Shown piece after piece: positions 49,139 through 57,917 of a DNA stretch of 64,000 nucleotides (positions are counted from its first letter, which is position 1; each line of letters starts with the position of its first letter). The stretch comes from Pseudomonas sp. SORT22 (GTDB taxonomy: Bacteria > Pseudomonadota > Gammaproteobacteria > Pseudomonadales > Pseudomonadaceae): NCBI RefSeq assembly GCF_018417635.1, contig NZ_CP071007.1, forward strand, positions 5,456,501 through 5,520,500. Reading direction: 5' to 3'. The translations under genes and the position numbers were made by a program. The notes under the pieces are model-generated. The model saw only the letters and a program-made list of their open reading frames with translations, was not told the origin of the DNA and searched no databases.

Positions 49139-51022
49139 ATGTCCTTTGCTTCCCTCGGTCTCTCCGAGGCTCTAGTTCGCGCCATCGAGGCTGCGGGCTA
49201 CACCCAGCCCACTCCGGTGCAACAGCGGGCCATTCCCGCCGTGTTGCAAGGCCGCGACCTGATGGTTGCCGCCCAGACAGGTACTGGTAAAACCGGCGGT
49301 TTCGCCCTGCCGATCCTTGAACGCCTGTTCCCCGGTGGTCACCCGGACAAATCCCAGCGCCATGGCCCACGCCAGCCGCGGGTACTGGTGCTGACCCCGA
49401 CGCGCGAACTGGCCGCCCAGGTTCACGACAGCTTCAAGGTTTACGCCCGCGACCTCAAATTCGTCAGCGCCTGCATCTTTGGTGGCGTCGGCATGAACCC
49501 ACAGGTTCAGGCCATGGCCAAGGGTGTCGACGTGCTGGTGGCCTGCCCCGGCCGTCTGCTGGATCTCGCCGGCCAGGGCAGCGTTGACCTGTCCCACGTC
49601 GAGACCCTGGTGCTCGACGAAGCCGACCGCATGCTCGACATGGGCTTCATCCATGATGTGAAGAAGGTCCTTGCCCGCCTGCCGGCCAAGCGTCAGAACC
49701 TGCTGTTCTCGGCGACCTTCTCCAAAGACATTACTGACCTTGCCGACAAGCTGCTGCACAACCCCGAGCGCATCGAGGTCACGCCGCCGAACACCACGGT
49801 CGAGCGTATCGAGCAGCGCGTCTACCGCCTGCCGGCCAGCCACAAGCGCGCCTTGCTGGCACACCTGATCACCACCGGTGCGTGGGAACAGGTGCTGGTG
49901 TTCACCCGTACCAAGCATGGCGCCAACCGCCTGGCCGAGTACCTGGAAAAACACGGCCTGACCGCCGCCGCGATCCACGGCAACAAGAGCCAGAACGCGC
50001 GCACCAAGGCCCTGGCCGACTTCAAGGCCGGCAGCGTGCGCATCATGGTTGCCACCGATATCGCCGCCCGTGGCCTGGACATCGACCAGTTGCCGCACGT
50101 GGTCAACTTCGAACTGCCCAACGTTGAAGAAGACTACGTTCACCGTATCGGCCGTACCGGTCGTGCCGGTCGTTCGGGCGAGGCCATCTCGCTGGTCGCT
50201 CCGGATGAAGAAAAACTGCTCAAGAGCATCGAGCGCGTTACCCGCCAGAAGATCCCGGATGGCGACCTGATGGGCTTTGATGCCTCCAAGGTCGAAGCCG
50301 AGAAACCCGAGACCCGTGAGCGTCCGCAAAACAATCCGCGTGGTGGCCGTGGCCAGCGCGCCGATGGCAGCAATGCCGGTAGCGGCGGTCGCAAGGACAA
50401 GGGTAAGGACCAGGGCAAAGACAAAGGCCGCGACAAGGACAAGGAAAAAACCGCGGAGAAATCCGCCGGTGGTCGCCAGGAGCGCAAGCCCCGCGACAAC
50501 AAACCGCGGCAGGCCCAGTCGGGCCAGCCAGGTGTTCCGCAAGTTCCGGCCAATCGTGATCCGGAAGAGTTCCTGGATGACGAAGTCGACAACTTCGGCA
50601 ACCGCGCCGACTACGTCAGCCCTTACCAGAACAAGGGCAACCAGGGCCGTAACCGTCGTCCGGGCGCACCTGCCCAGACCGGCACCGGCGCCAGCACCGG
50701 TGGCCAGCCACGTGGCGGCCAGCCGCGCAGCAACAACGGTCCGCGCAGCGGTGGTGGTGCTTCGGCCAATGGCGAGAAGCGCGGCGGCGGTGCCCGTAAT
50801 GGTGGCGGCAGCCGCGACGGTGGCGGTCGCAATCGCCGCCCGGCGCGCGACGATCAAGCGAGCAAAGAGCCGGCCGTGCGCAATCCGCGTGAGGGCCAGC
50901 CGCAGCCGAAGATCGTCCACAAGGAGTCGAAGGTCGACCGCTTCCCGACTGCCGAACAGCTCGAGCAGCTGCCAAGCCGTCCACGTGGCGAGAAGCCTGC
51001 GCTGCTGACGCGTAACCGCTGA
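49139..51022 (+). CDS. rhlE: DEAD-box RNA helicase RhlE with long low-complexity tail
   Basis: 627 residues. Core (1-390): Q motif [68 protein letters not shown] and [10 protein letters not shown]. The C-terminal 230 residues are disordered: a Lys/Asp run of repeats ([19 protein letters not shown]), then Gly/Arg/Asn-rich RGG-like stretches ([19 protein letters not shown] and [19 protein letters not shown]). Such tails in RhlE proteins bind RNA and drive condensation. ATG 49139 with AGGATTACTC upstream. The leader is long (up to 220 bases). A strong bidirectional terminator follows. Confidence 0.93.
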   Translation: MSFASLGLSEALVRAIEAAGYTQPTPVQQRAIPAVLQGRDLMVAAQTGTGKTGGFALPILERLFPGGHPDKSQRHGPRQPRVLVLTPTRELAAQVHDSFKVYARDLKFVSACIFGGVGMNPQVQAMAKGVDVLVACPGRLLDLAGQGSVDLSHVETLVLDEADRMLDMGFIHDVKKVLARLPAKRQNLLFSATFSKDITDLADKLLHNPERIEVTPPNTTVERIEQRVYRLPASHKRALLAHLITTGAWEQVLVFTRTKHGANRLAEYLEKHGLTAAAIHGNKSQNARTKALADFKAGSVRIMVATDIAARGLDIDQLPHVVNFELPNVEEDYVHRIGRTGRAGRSGEAISLVAPDEEKLLKSIERVTRQKIPDGDLMGFDASKVEAEKPETRERPQNNPRGGRGQRADGSNAGSGGRKDKGKDQGKDKGRDKDKEKTAEKSAGGRQERKPRDNKPRQAQSGQPGVPQVPANRDPEEFLDDEVDNFGNRADYVSPYQNKGNQGRNRRPGAPAQTGTGASTGGQPRGGQPRSNNGPRSGGGASANGEKRGGGARNGGGSRDGGGRNRRPARDDQASKEPAVRNPREGQPQPKIVHKESKVDRFPTAEQLEQLPSRPRGEKPALLTRNR

Positions 51023-51041
51023 TTCAGCGACCGCGCCAACA

Positions 51042-51069
51042 AAAACGCCGCCCCTAGGGGCGGCGTTTT
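51042..51069. terminator. Bidirectional terminator between rhlE and yceI
   Basis: AAAACGCCGCCCC and its exact complement (51042-51054 and 51057-51069) flank TA, with A- and T-runs on both sides. It serves the convergent rhlE and YceI genes. Confidence 0.93.
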
Positions 51070-51086
51070 CGTTTATGCAGCAAGCA

Positions 51087-51665
51087 TTACTTCTGCTTGA
51101 TACCTTCGATCGAGATGTCCAGATCCAGGGTCTGCGAAGACGGGCCTGGGCCTTTGATGCCGAAGTCGTTCAGGTTCAGCGTGGTCTTGGCGTTGAAACC
51201 GGCGCGCTCGCCGCCCCATGGATCCTTGCCTTCACCGTTGAAGGTGGCCTTGAAGATGACTGGCTTGGTGACGCCGTGCAGGGTCAGGTCGCCAGTCACG
51301 TCAGCAGTTTTCTCGCCGGTCGATTTGACAGCGGTGGAGACGAACTTGGCCTCTGGGAACTTGCTCACATCGAGGAAATCTTTGCTGGCGATGTGCTTGT
51401 CACGCTCGGCGTGGTTGGACCACAGGCTGGCGGTTTTCAGGTCGACGGCGATCTTGCTGGCTTCAGGCTTGGCGGCGTCCCAGCTGAAGGAGCCATCGAA
51501 GTCCTTGAAGGTGCCGTGGATGAAGCTGTAGCCCAGGTGGCTGATCTTCCAGTCAACGAAGGCGTGCTGGCCTTCCTTGTCGATCTTGTAGTCTGCTGCC
51601 ATTGCCTGACCGGCCGAGAACAGTGCGGTACCGAGCGCCAGAGCGGCAAAAGTCTTTTTCAACAT
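51087..51665 (-). CDS. YceI-family periplasmic lipid-binding protein
   Basis: 192 residues. A signal peptide ([23 protein letters not shown]) precedes the YceI beta-barrel: [30 protein letters not shown], then [26 protein letters not shown] and the C-terminal [14 protein letters not shown]. YceI proteins bind isoprenoid or quinone-like lipids. It is 34 bases from a cytochrome b561 gene, the usual yceI-yceJ pairing; both run leftward. Start ATG 51665 has AAAAGGGATATAG upstream. Confidence 0.93.
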   Translation of the reverse strand: MLKKTFAALALGTALFSAGQAMAADYKIDKEGQHAFVDWKISHLGYSFIHGTFKDFDGSFSWDAAKPEASKIAVDLKTASLWSNHAERDKHIASKDFLDVSKFPEAKFVSTAVKSTGEKTADVTGDLTLHGVTKPVIFKATFNGEGKDPWGGERAGFNAKTTLNLNDFGIKGPGPSSQTLDLDISIEGIKQK

Positions 51666-51699
51666 GCGTCTATATCCCTTTTGGAGTTGAGGTTGAACA

Positions 51700-52251
51700 T
51701 CAAGCTTTGCGGCCCAGCATGCGGATCAGGGTCGCGTCACGGTCGATAAAGTGGTGTTTCAGGGCTGCCAGGCCGTGCAGCCCGGCAAAGATCACCAGGC
51801 CCCAGGCCAGGTAGAAATGGATCTCGCCGGCGACATCGGCCTGATCGGGCAGGTTGCTGACCAGCGCCGGCACTTCAAACAGGCCGAACACCGGGATGCC
51901 AACGCCGTCGGCGGTAGAAATCATGTAGCCGGCGAACATCACCGCGAACAGCCCCAGGTACAGCAGGCCATGGCCGGCCTTGGAGGCGAGGCGGGTGAGT
52001 TTGCCGTGGTTGGGCAGCGCTGGCGGCGGTGGGCTGAGAAAGCGCCAGAGCACGCGCAGGAGCATCACACCGAGCAGCACCAGGCCGATACTTTTGTGCA
52101 GGTCGGGGGCGTCTTTGCGCCATGGGCTGTAGTAGTCCAGGCCCATCATCCACAGGCCCAGGCCGAACAGGCCGAATACAGCCAGTGCAACACCCCAGTG
52201 CAGGACGATGCTGACAAAGCCATAACGAGAAGGTGAGTTGCGCAGTTGCAT
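51700..52251 (-). CDS. Cytochrome b561 (YceJ type)
   Basis: 183 residues with four membrane segments (about 12-32, 52-70, 90-110, 145-165). Heme-b His candidates are in [36 protein letters not shown], and [22 protein letters not shown], the layout of the b561 family. It shuttles electrons between quinol and a periplasmic partner. ATG 52251. The YceI gene follows by 34 bases, so they are probably co-transcribed. Confidence 0.92.
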   Translation of the reverse strand: MQLRNSPSRYGFVSIVLHWGVALAVFGLFGLGLWMMGLDYYSPWRKDAPDLHKSIGLVLLGVMLLRVLWRFLSPPPPALPNHGKLTRLASKAGHGLLYLGLFAVMFAGYMISTADGVGIPVFGLFEVPALVSNLPDQADVAGEIHFYLAWGLVIFAGLHGLAALKHHFIDRDATLIRMLGRKA

Positions 52252-52429
52252 TGCCGTGTTTCCCTGTAAGAACTGTGCTCAGACTAACGATTTATTAATC
52301 GAATAAAAGCAGAAAAACTTGCTCTGAAATATCGAGAAATATGATCTTTAGTATGAAACGAAGCTATTAAGGAAACATTAACTACGTGGGAAGGGAAGAC
52401 CCTGCGGGCCTTGGGGCCGCTGCGCGGCC

Positions 52430-52503
52430 CATCGCCGGCAAGGCTGGCTCCCACAGGTTCGGTGTGTACTTGCCCCTGTAGGAGCCGGCGTTGCCGGCGA
52501 TGA
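52430..52503. repeat. CCGGCAAGG/CCGGCG-type REP pair
   Basis: CATCGCCGGCAAGGCTGGCTC(CCACAG) begins at 52430, and CTGTAGGAGCCGGCGTTGCC(GGCGATG) ends at 52503; they are inverted copies of the second REP class, also seen at 42408-42462. The AT-rich stretch 52280-52385 before it, with no gene, lies upstream of the cytochrome b561 gene and may hold its promoter. Confidence 0.75.
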
Positions 52504-52513
52504 AGTCAGCGCA

Positions 52514-54364
52514 TTACTGCGCCTTGGCCTGGGTGTTGGCTACCGGCTTTTTCACTGGTTCCGCCTTGGCGGCGGCTTTTTTCGCAGGCGCAGCCTTGGC
52601 TGCGGTTTTCTTCGGCTGTTGCGCCTTGGCTGCCGGCTTTTTCGCCGGTGCCTGCTTGGCCGCTGGTTTGGCCGGAGCGGCTTTCACCGGCGCCTTGGCT
52701 GGCTCTTCCTTGGCAACCGGGGCGACCGCAGGTGCTGGCGCCGGCGCAGGGGCCGGAGCCACCTCGGCCTGCTTGGCCGCTGGCTGCTCGGCAGGCTTGT
52801 CATCGCTACCGAACATGCGCTTGAAGAAGCCTGGCTTGCCCTCTTCCTTCTTCACCGGCTCTTCGGCCTTGGCCGGCTTGTCGGACGATCCGCCAAACAG
52901 GTTGCTGAAGAAATTACCTTTGCTCGCCGCGGCAGCCGCGGTGCCGGCAGCGGCCGTGGCGGCAACCGCCTTGACCGGCTCGAACGACTTGCCCGCGGCC
53001 AGGTCCTGGACCTGGCTGGCAGCGCGCTGGCCACTGCGCAGAGCGCCTTCGAGGGTGCCCGGGTACATCGCATCGGTGTGCTCGCCAGCAAAGGCAACCC
53101 GCTGCACCGGACGCTCCCACAGGCGCCAGTACTTGCTGATCTGCCCAGGGCCATAGGCCAGGTAGGCGCCACCGGTACCCACGTCAGTGCTGTAACGGCG
53201 TACTTCGTAGCCGGTGAAGGCGCCACGGGCTTGCGGGTAGAAGGCGTGCAGACGGATCAGCACCTGGTCGACCATCTGCTTGTCGCCAAAGGCCTGCAGC
53301 AGGCGCGCGTTGTCACCGGAGAGGTTGATCACCACGTTAGCGCCGCCCTTGAGCGCAGGCTCGATCCAGAGCATGCCCAGGCCGGTGTTGCTGTAGATCT
53401 CGCCAGACATCCGCGCGCGGCTTTCCCACACCGGGGTCTTGAACTTGAGCATCAGCTGGTCGCGCCAGCCGTAGTTGGTGCCCTTGAGGGCGGCCAGGTG
53501 CTTGGTGTCCAGGCCCGGAGTCATCTGGATCTTCGACAGCGCGCGCAGCGGTACGGCCAGCACGACGTAGTCGGCCTGGTAACCGACGCTGCCAACCTTG
53601 ACGGTGACGCCGTCCTTGTCCTGGATGATGGCGCTGACCGGCGACTGGGTCTTGATGGTTTTCAATTGCTTGACGAAGGCCTGGGCCAGCACCGGGCTAC
53701 CGCCTGGCAGGCGTGCGGCGCGCAGGTCACGGTCGCTGACGCCGCGGTAGACGCGGGTCTGCTGGGCGAAATAGAGCAGCGACAGGCGCGACGGCTCGTC
53801 ATAGCGGGTACGGATCTGCTGGTTGACCAGCTGGCGCGCGGTGGCCGGCAGTTGCAGCTTGTCGAGCCAGCCGGAAACGTTGAGCTGGTCGAGGGCGAAC
53901 AGGGTGCTGTTGGCGGCTGGGTTCAGCGGATCGTCGATCGAGCGTGCGAGGTCGTCGAGGGTCTTCTCGTAACGCTTGAGCGCTTCGGCGGTGGCCGGTT
54001 GCTTGGTGCTGAGGTCGGCGGCGCTGAAATACTCGCCATCGATCAGGTAACCCGGGGTACGCACGAACTCAGGTGCCGGCAAGGTGCTGAGCTTGAAGGC
54101 ATCCAGGTACTGGTTGAGCACCGGCTGGGCCTTGCTGTTGCCGATCCATTCACTGGTGGCCAGGCCCGAGCGCCCGCCCATACCGGTCTTGGCTTCCAGC
54201 AGGGTCACCTGCCAGCCCTTGTTCTGCAACTCATAGGCGGCTGTCAGGCCGGCCAGACCGCCACCGACGACGATCGCCGTCGGGGCCTTGTCCTTGGCCA
54301 GCGCAGTGCCGCTGAACAGTCCTATCATTACCAGCGCACAGGCGCGCAGCCAACCAGCAGACAT
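52514..54364 (-). CDS. Secreted flavin amine oxidase with histone-H1-like tail
   Basis: 616 residues. A signal peptide (about 1-23, RACALVMIGLFSGTALA) is followed by the FAD-binding motif AIVVGGGLAGLTAAYELQNKG and LLEAKTGMGGRS. The amine oxidase C-terminal FAD site FAGEHTDAMYPGTLEGALRSG ends near 445. Residues 465-616 are low-complexity: two similar amphipathic motifs (GNFFSNLFGGSSDK and GFFKRMFGSDDK), then a Pro/Ala/Lys region resembling histone H1 or AlgP (PAKPAAKQAPAKKPAAKAQ). The substrate is unknown. Conserved beside bioA in other Pseudomonas, divergent from it here. Confidence 0.82.
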   Translation of the reverse strand: MSAGWLRACALVMIGLFSGTALAKDKAPTAIVVGGGLAGLTAAYELQNKGWQVTLLEAKTGMGGRSGLATSEWIGNSKAQPVLNQYLDAFKLSTLPAPEFVRTPGYLIDGEYFSAADLSTKQPATAEALKRYEKTLDDLARSIDDPLNPAANSTLFALDQLNVSGWLDKLQLPATARQLVNQQIRTRYDEPSRLSLLYFAQQTRVYRGVSDRDLRAARLPGGSPVLAQAFVKQLKTIKTQSPVSAIIQDKDGVTVKVGSVGYQADYVVLAVPLRALSKIQMTPGLDTKHLAALKGTNYGWRDQLMLKFKTPVWESRARMSGEIYSNTGLGMLWIEPALKGGANVVINLSGDNARLLQAFGDKQMVDQVLIRLHAFYPQARGAFTGYEVRRYSTDVGTGGAYLAYGPGQISKYWRLWERPVQRVAFAGEHTDAMYPGTLEGALRSGQRAASQVQDLAAGKSFEPVKAVAATAAAGTAAAAASKGNFFSNLFGGSSDKPAKAEEPVKKEEGKPGFFKRMFGSDDKPAEQPAAKQAEVAPAPAPAPAPAVAPVAKEEPAKAPVKAAPAKPAAKQAPAKKPAAKAQQPKKTAAKAAPAKKAAAKAEPVKKPVANTQAKAQ

Positions 54365-54554
54365 TCGGCGAACTCCGGATCAAAGCAGAAGTGTTTGGGG
54401 GGATCCCCCAGAAAGAGTAGCCGAAGGATACGCCACGCCAAGCGCCCCCGCCAGCAACGCCAGCACCCTGATTGCAGCGCACGGGTTGTTCTCGACCGGC
54501 GCATTGCATAGGCTTGCGCGGCATGTCCGAGCCGCCGTCGCCAGGAGAATCGAA

Positions 54555-55961
54555 ATGGGCCTCAACCAACAGTGGATGCAACGTGACCTCAAGGTCCTGT
54601 GGCACCCCTGCACCCAGATGAAAGATCACGAACAACTGCCGCTGATTCCGATCAAGCGCGGCGAAGGCGTGTGGCTGGAAGACTTCGAAGGCAAGCGCTA
54701 CCTCGACGCCGTCAGCTCCTGGTGGGTCAACGCCTTCGGCCATGCCAACCCGCGCATCAACCAGCGCATCAAGGACCAGGTCGACCAGCTTGAGCACGTG
54801 ATTCTCGCAGGCTTCAGCCACCAGCCGGTGATCGAGCTGTCCGAGCGCCTGGTGCAAATCACCCCCGAAGGCCTGGACCGGGTGTTCTACGCCGATAATG
54901 GTTCGTCCTGTATCGAAGTGGCGCTGAAAATGAGCTTTCACTACTGGCTGAACAAAGGCCAGCCAGAGAAGAAGCGCTTCGTCACCCTGAGCAACAGCTA
55001 TCACGGCGAGACCATCGCGGCGATGTCGGTCGGCGACGTGCCGTTGTTCACCGAGACCTACAAGGCGCTGCTGCTCGACACCATCAAGGTGCCAAGCCCC
55101 GATTGCTACCTGCGCCCCGAGGGCATGGGCTGGGAAGAGCACTCGCGCAACATGTTCGCGGCCATGGAGCAGACCCTGGCTGAACACCACGCCACGGTCG
55201 CCGCGGTGATCGTCGAACCGCTGATCCAGGGCGCCGGTGGCATGCGCATGTACCACCCCGTATACCTCAAGCTGCTGCGCGAGGCCTGTGACCGCTATGG
55301 CGTGCACCTGATCCACGACGAGATCGCCGTGGGCTTTGGCCGCACCGGGACGATGTTCGCCTGCGAACAGGCCGGCATCCGCCCGGATTTCCTGTGCCTG
55401 TCCAAGGCCCTGACCGGTGGCTACCTGCCGCTGGCCGCGTGCCTGACCACCAACGAGGTGTACAGCGCCTTCTACGACGATTACCCGACCCTGCGCGCCT
55501 TCCTCCACTCGCACAGCTACACCGGCAACCCGCTGGCCTGTGCCGCGGCGCTGGCGACCCTGGATATCTTCGCGCAGGACAACGTCATCGAGGCCAACAA
55601 GGCCCTGGCCCAGCGCATGGCCAGCGCCACCGAGCACCTGGTCGACCACCCGCAAGTTGGCGAAGTGCGCCAGACCGGCATGGCCCTGGCCATCGAGATG
55701 GTCCAGGACAAGGCCAGCAAGACCGCCTACCCGTGGCAGGAACGCCGTGGCCTGAAGGTCTTCGAGCACGCCCTGAGCCGTGGCGCCCTGCTGCGCCCGC
55801 TGGGCAGCGTGGTGTATTTCCTGCCGCCCTACGTGATCACCCCGGAGCAGATCGACTTCCTCGCCGAGGTGGCCACCGAGGGTATCGACATTGCCACCAG
55901 CAGCCGCGTCAGCGTGGCAGTGCCGGCTGATTTTCACCCTGATTTCCGCGATCCGGGCTAA
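54555..55961 (+). CDS. bioA: Adenosylmethionine-8-amino-7-oxononanoate aminotransferase BioA
   Basis: 468 residues, PLP-dependent class III aminotransferase of biotin synthesis; it uses SAM as amino donor. Motifs: DAVSSWWVNAFGHANPRINQ, ADNGSSCIEVALKM, HDEIAVGFGRTGTMF, and the PLP lysine in CLSKALTGGYLPLAA. ATG 54555 with AGGAG ten bases upstream; the frame from 54288 overlaps the oxidase start and is rejected. It is away from the bioBFHCD genes, as in other Pseudomonas. A REP pair follows. Confidence 0.97.
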   Translation: MGLNQQWMQRDLKVLWHPCTQMKDHEQLPLIPIKRGEGVWLEDFEGKRYLDAVSSWWVNAFGHANPRINQRIKDQVDQLEHVILAGFSHQPVIELSERLVQITPEGLDRVFYADNGSSCIEVALKMSFHYWLNKGQPEKKRFVTLSNSYHGETIAAMSVGDVPLFTETYKALLLDTIKVPSPDCYLRPEGMGWEEHSRNMFAAMEQTLAEHHATVAAVIVEPLIQGAGGMRMYHPVYLKLLREACDRYGVHLIHDEIAVGFGRTGTMFACEQAGIRPDFLCLSKALTGGYLPLAACLTTNEVYSAFYDDYPTLRAFLHSHSYTGNPLACAAALATLDIFAQDNVIEANKALAQRMASATEHLVDHPQVGEVRQTGMALAIEMVQDKASKTAYPWQERRGLKVFEHALSRGALLRPLGSVVYFLPPYVITPEQIDFLAEVATEGIDIATSSRVSVAVPADFHPDFRDPG

Positions 55962-55964
55962 CAG

Positions 55965-56024
55965 CATCGCGGGGCAAGCCCGCTCCTGCAAAGATCCCTG
56001 TAGGAGCGGGCTTGCCCCGCGATG
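55965..56024. repeat. REP inverted pair between bioA and rsmE
   Basis: Left arm 55965-55990 (CATCGCGGGGCAAGCCCGCT, then CCTGCA), right arm 55999-56024 with one mismatch, loop AAGATCCC. It separates bioA from rsmE. Confidence 0.85.
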
Positions 56025-56060
56025 AAGCCCGCACTGCCAACACATTTTTAGAGTTAGTAC

Positions 56061-56780
56061 ATGAGACTGTCCCGCTTTTTCATCGACGCCCCCCTGAGCC
56101 TCGGCGCCCACGACCTGCCCGAAGCCCAGGCCCACTACATCGGCCGCGTGCTGCGCATGGCGGTTGGCGATGCCGTGCAACTGTTCGACGGCAGCGGCCA
56201 GGAGTTTCGCGGCCAATTGCTGGAAGTCGGCAAGAAAACCGTCCGCGTGCAGCTCGACGAAGCCTTCGCCGGGCAAGCCGACTCCAGCCTGCAGGTTCAC
56301 CTCGGCCAGGGCCTGTCGCGCGGCGAGCGCATGGACTGGGCAATCCAGAAGGCCACTGAACTGGGCGTCAGCGCTATCACCCCGATCGTCAGCGAGCGCT
56401 GCGAAGTACGCCTCAAGGATGAACGCGCCGACAAGCGCATGGCTCATTGGCGCCAGGTGGCGATCAGCGCCTGCGAGCAATGCGGGCGCTCCAGCGTACC
56501 GGTCATCCACCCACCACAGCCGCTGGCAGACTGGCTCAAGGCCTGCGACCAGGACCTCAAGCTGGTCCTGCACCCGGTCGCCGAACCCATGGTCAGCCAT
56601 CAGCAGCCCGCCAGCCTGGCGTTTTTGATCGGCCCAGAAGGCGGCCTCAGCGAGGCCGAAGTCGAGCAGGCCAAGGCCACCGGCTTCCATGCCGCACGCC
56701 TGGGCCCGCGCGTATTGCGCACCGAAACCGCGCCAGTCGTGGCCCTGGCCGTCGCCCAGCAGCTGTGGGGCGACTTCTAG
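56061..56780 (+). CDS. rsmE: 16S rRNA (uracil1498-N3)-methyltransferase RsmE
   Basis: 239 residues, full length. N-terminal PUA-like part (MRLSRFFIDAPLSLG, HYIGRVLRM), then the SPOUT knot: AIQKATELGVSAITPIVSERCEV, LAFLIGPEGGLSEAEVE and LGPRVLRTETAPVVALA, the SAM-binding trefoil. It methylates U1498 of 16S rRNA. ATG 56061. Its stop overlaps the convergent TrhA-like gene by four bases (56777-56780). Confidence 0.97.
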   Translation: MRLSRFFIDAPLSLGAHDLPEAQAHYIGRVLRMAVGDAVQLFDGSGQEFRGQLLEVGKKTVRVQLDEAFAGQADSSLQVHLGQGLSRGERMDWAIQKATELGVSAITPIVSERCEVRLKDERADKRMAHWRQVAISACEQCGRSSVPVIHPPQPLADWLKACDQDLKLVLHPVAEPMVSHQQPASLAFLIGPEGGLSEAEVEQAKATGFHAARLGPRVLRTETAPVVALAVAQQLWGDF

Positions 56781-57394
56781 AGCACGTAGAAGAACACCGC
56801 GATGAAGTGCAGCAGGCTGCCGGCGATCACGAACAGGTGCCAGATACCATGCCAATGGCGAAAGCGGCTGTCGTAGGCAAAGAAGATGATGCCGATGGTG
56901 TAGAACGCGCCACCGGCCGCTAGCCAGGCAAAGCCTGCGGCGCCGAGGCTGGCGAGCAGCGGCTTGACCGCCACCAGCACGATCCAGCCCATCAGCGCAT
57001 AGATGATGATCGACATGACCCGCGCTTCGGAGCGCGGCTTGATCTCTTGCAGCATGCCGATCACCGCCAGCCCCCAGACCACCCCGAACAGGCTCCAGCC
57101 CCAGGGCCCGCGCAGGCTGACCAGGCAGAACGGCGTATAGCTGCCGGCAATCAACAGGTAGATCGACAGGTGATCGAGCTTGCGCATGATCACTTTGGCT
57201 TTGCCGCGCACGCTGTGATAAAGGGTCGAGATGCTGTAGAGCAACAGCAGGGTAAAGCCATAGATCGCCAGGCTGACGATCTTCCAGGGGTCGCCTTGCA
57301 GGCTCGCCACCACCAGCAGCCAGATGGCGCCGATGCAGGCCAGAACGGCGCCGACCAGATGGGTCCAGGCGTTGAAACGTTCACCGTGATACAT
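56777..57394 (-). CDS. trhA: Hemolysin III / TrhA (PAQR) family membrane protein
   Basis: 205 residues with seven membrane segments. Conserved PAQR residues: YHGERFNAWTHLVGAVLACIG, the LYSISTLYHSVRGKAK segment with Ser/His, LDHLSIYLLIAGSYTPF and RHWHGIWHLFVIAGSLLHFIAV (metal-ligand His set). Members act in membrane energetics homeostasis; haemolytic activity is not assured. ATG 57394. It converges with rsmE. The 55 bases between it and the cheW-like gene hold no gene. Confidence 0.93.
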   Translation of the reverse strand: MYHGERFNAWTHLVGAVLACIGAIWLLVVASLQGDPWKIVSLAIYGFTLLLLYSISTLYHSVRGKAKVIMRKLDHLSIYLLIAGSYTPFCLVSLRGPWGWSLFGVVWGLAVIGMLQEIKPRSEARVMSIIIYALMGWIVLVAVKPLLASLGAAGFAWLAAGGAFYTIGIIFFAYDSRFRHWHGIWHLFVIAGSLLHFIAVFFYVL

Positions 57395-57449
57395 GCAACA
57401 GGATCCTCCTGACTTAAAACAGGTCTCCCATCCTACACAGGCAAATGCG

Positions 57450-57917
57450 TCAAACCACCCCTGCGTCTACCAACAGTTGCTCCAGCGCGGGCAGGTCCGG
57501 CACCCGTGCCACCTGTTCGCCCACCTGTACCGCCGCCAGCTCCAGGCCGGCCAGCGGCACATCGACGTAGTTGAGCTGGCTGTCGAGCTTGCACGAGCGC
57601 GGAATACCCTGCACCAGCAAGGCGACAAAGCGCAGCGGGCTGTCGCCCAGGGCATTGAGCACGACGATCCGCGCCCGCTCGCCAACCTGCAACTGGCCGT
57701 CGCAGGCCGACTCGAAACTCAGCAGCGGCAGGCGCTGGCCGCGCCAGTCGATCCAGCCGAGCATCCACTCGGGCGCGTCCAGCGCCGGGCTGCCGGCCTG
57801 AAAGCCGATCAGTTCGGCCACGGCCACGTTGGGCAGTACCAGGCAGCGATCGCTCAAGGGCAGCAGCAGGCCGGTGAGGCTGCTGCGCCGGTTTTGCCGG
57901 GCCGGTTGTTCAAGCAT
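57450..57917 (-). CDS. CheW-like adaptor (ChpC position)
   Basis: 155 residues with a CheW-like fold (LTGLLLPLSDRCLVLPNVAVAELIGF, then WMLGWIDWRGQRLPLLSFE and RFVALLVQGIPRS). It would couple a chemoreceptor to the ChpA kinase or replace CheW. The ATG at 57917 is inside the end of chpA (ATGCTTGAA over GATGCTTGA), an eight-base overlap showing coupling. In P. aeruginosa the CheB-like chpB lies between chpA and chpC; here it does not. Confidence 0.85.
   Translation of the reverse strand: MLEQPARQNRRSSLTGLLLPLSDRCLVLPNVAVAELIGFQAGSPALDAPEWMLGWIDWRGQRLPLLSFESACDGQLQVGERARIVVLNALGDSPLRFVALLVQGIPRSCKLDSQLNYVDVPLAGLELAAVQVGEQVARVPDLPALEQLLVDAGVV

Noticed and set aside
49172..50920. 582-residue minus-strand frame opposite rhlE
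   Set aside because: Antisense shadow; a repetitive Ala/Thr/Leu product arising from the repetitive rhlE tail.
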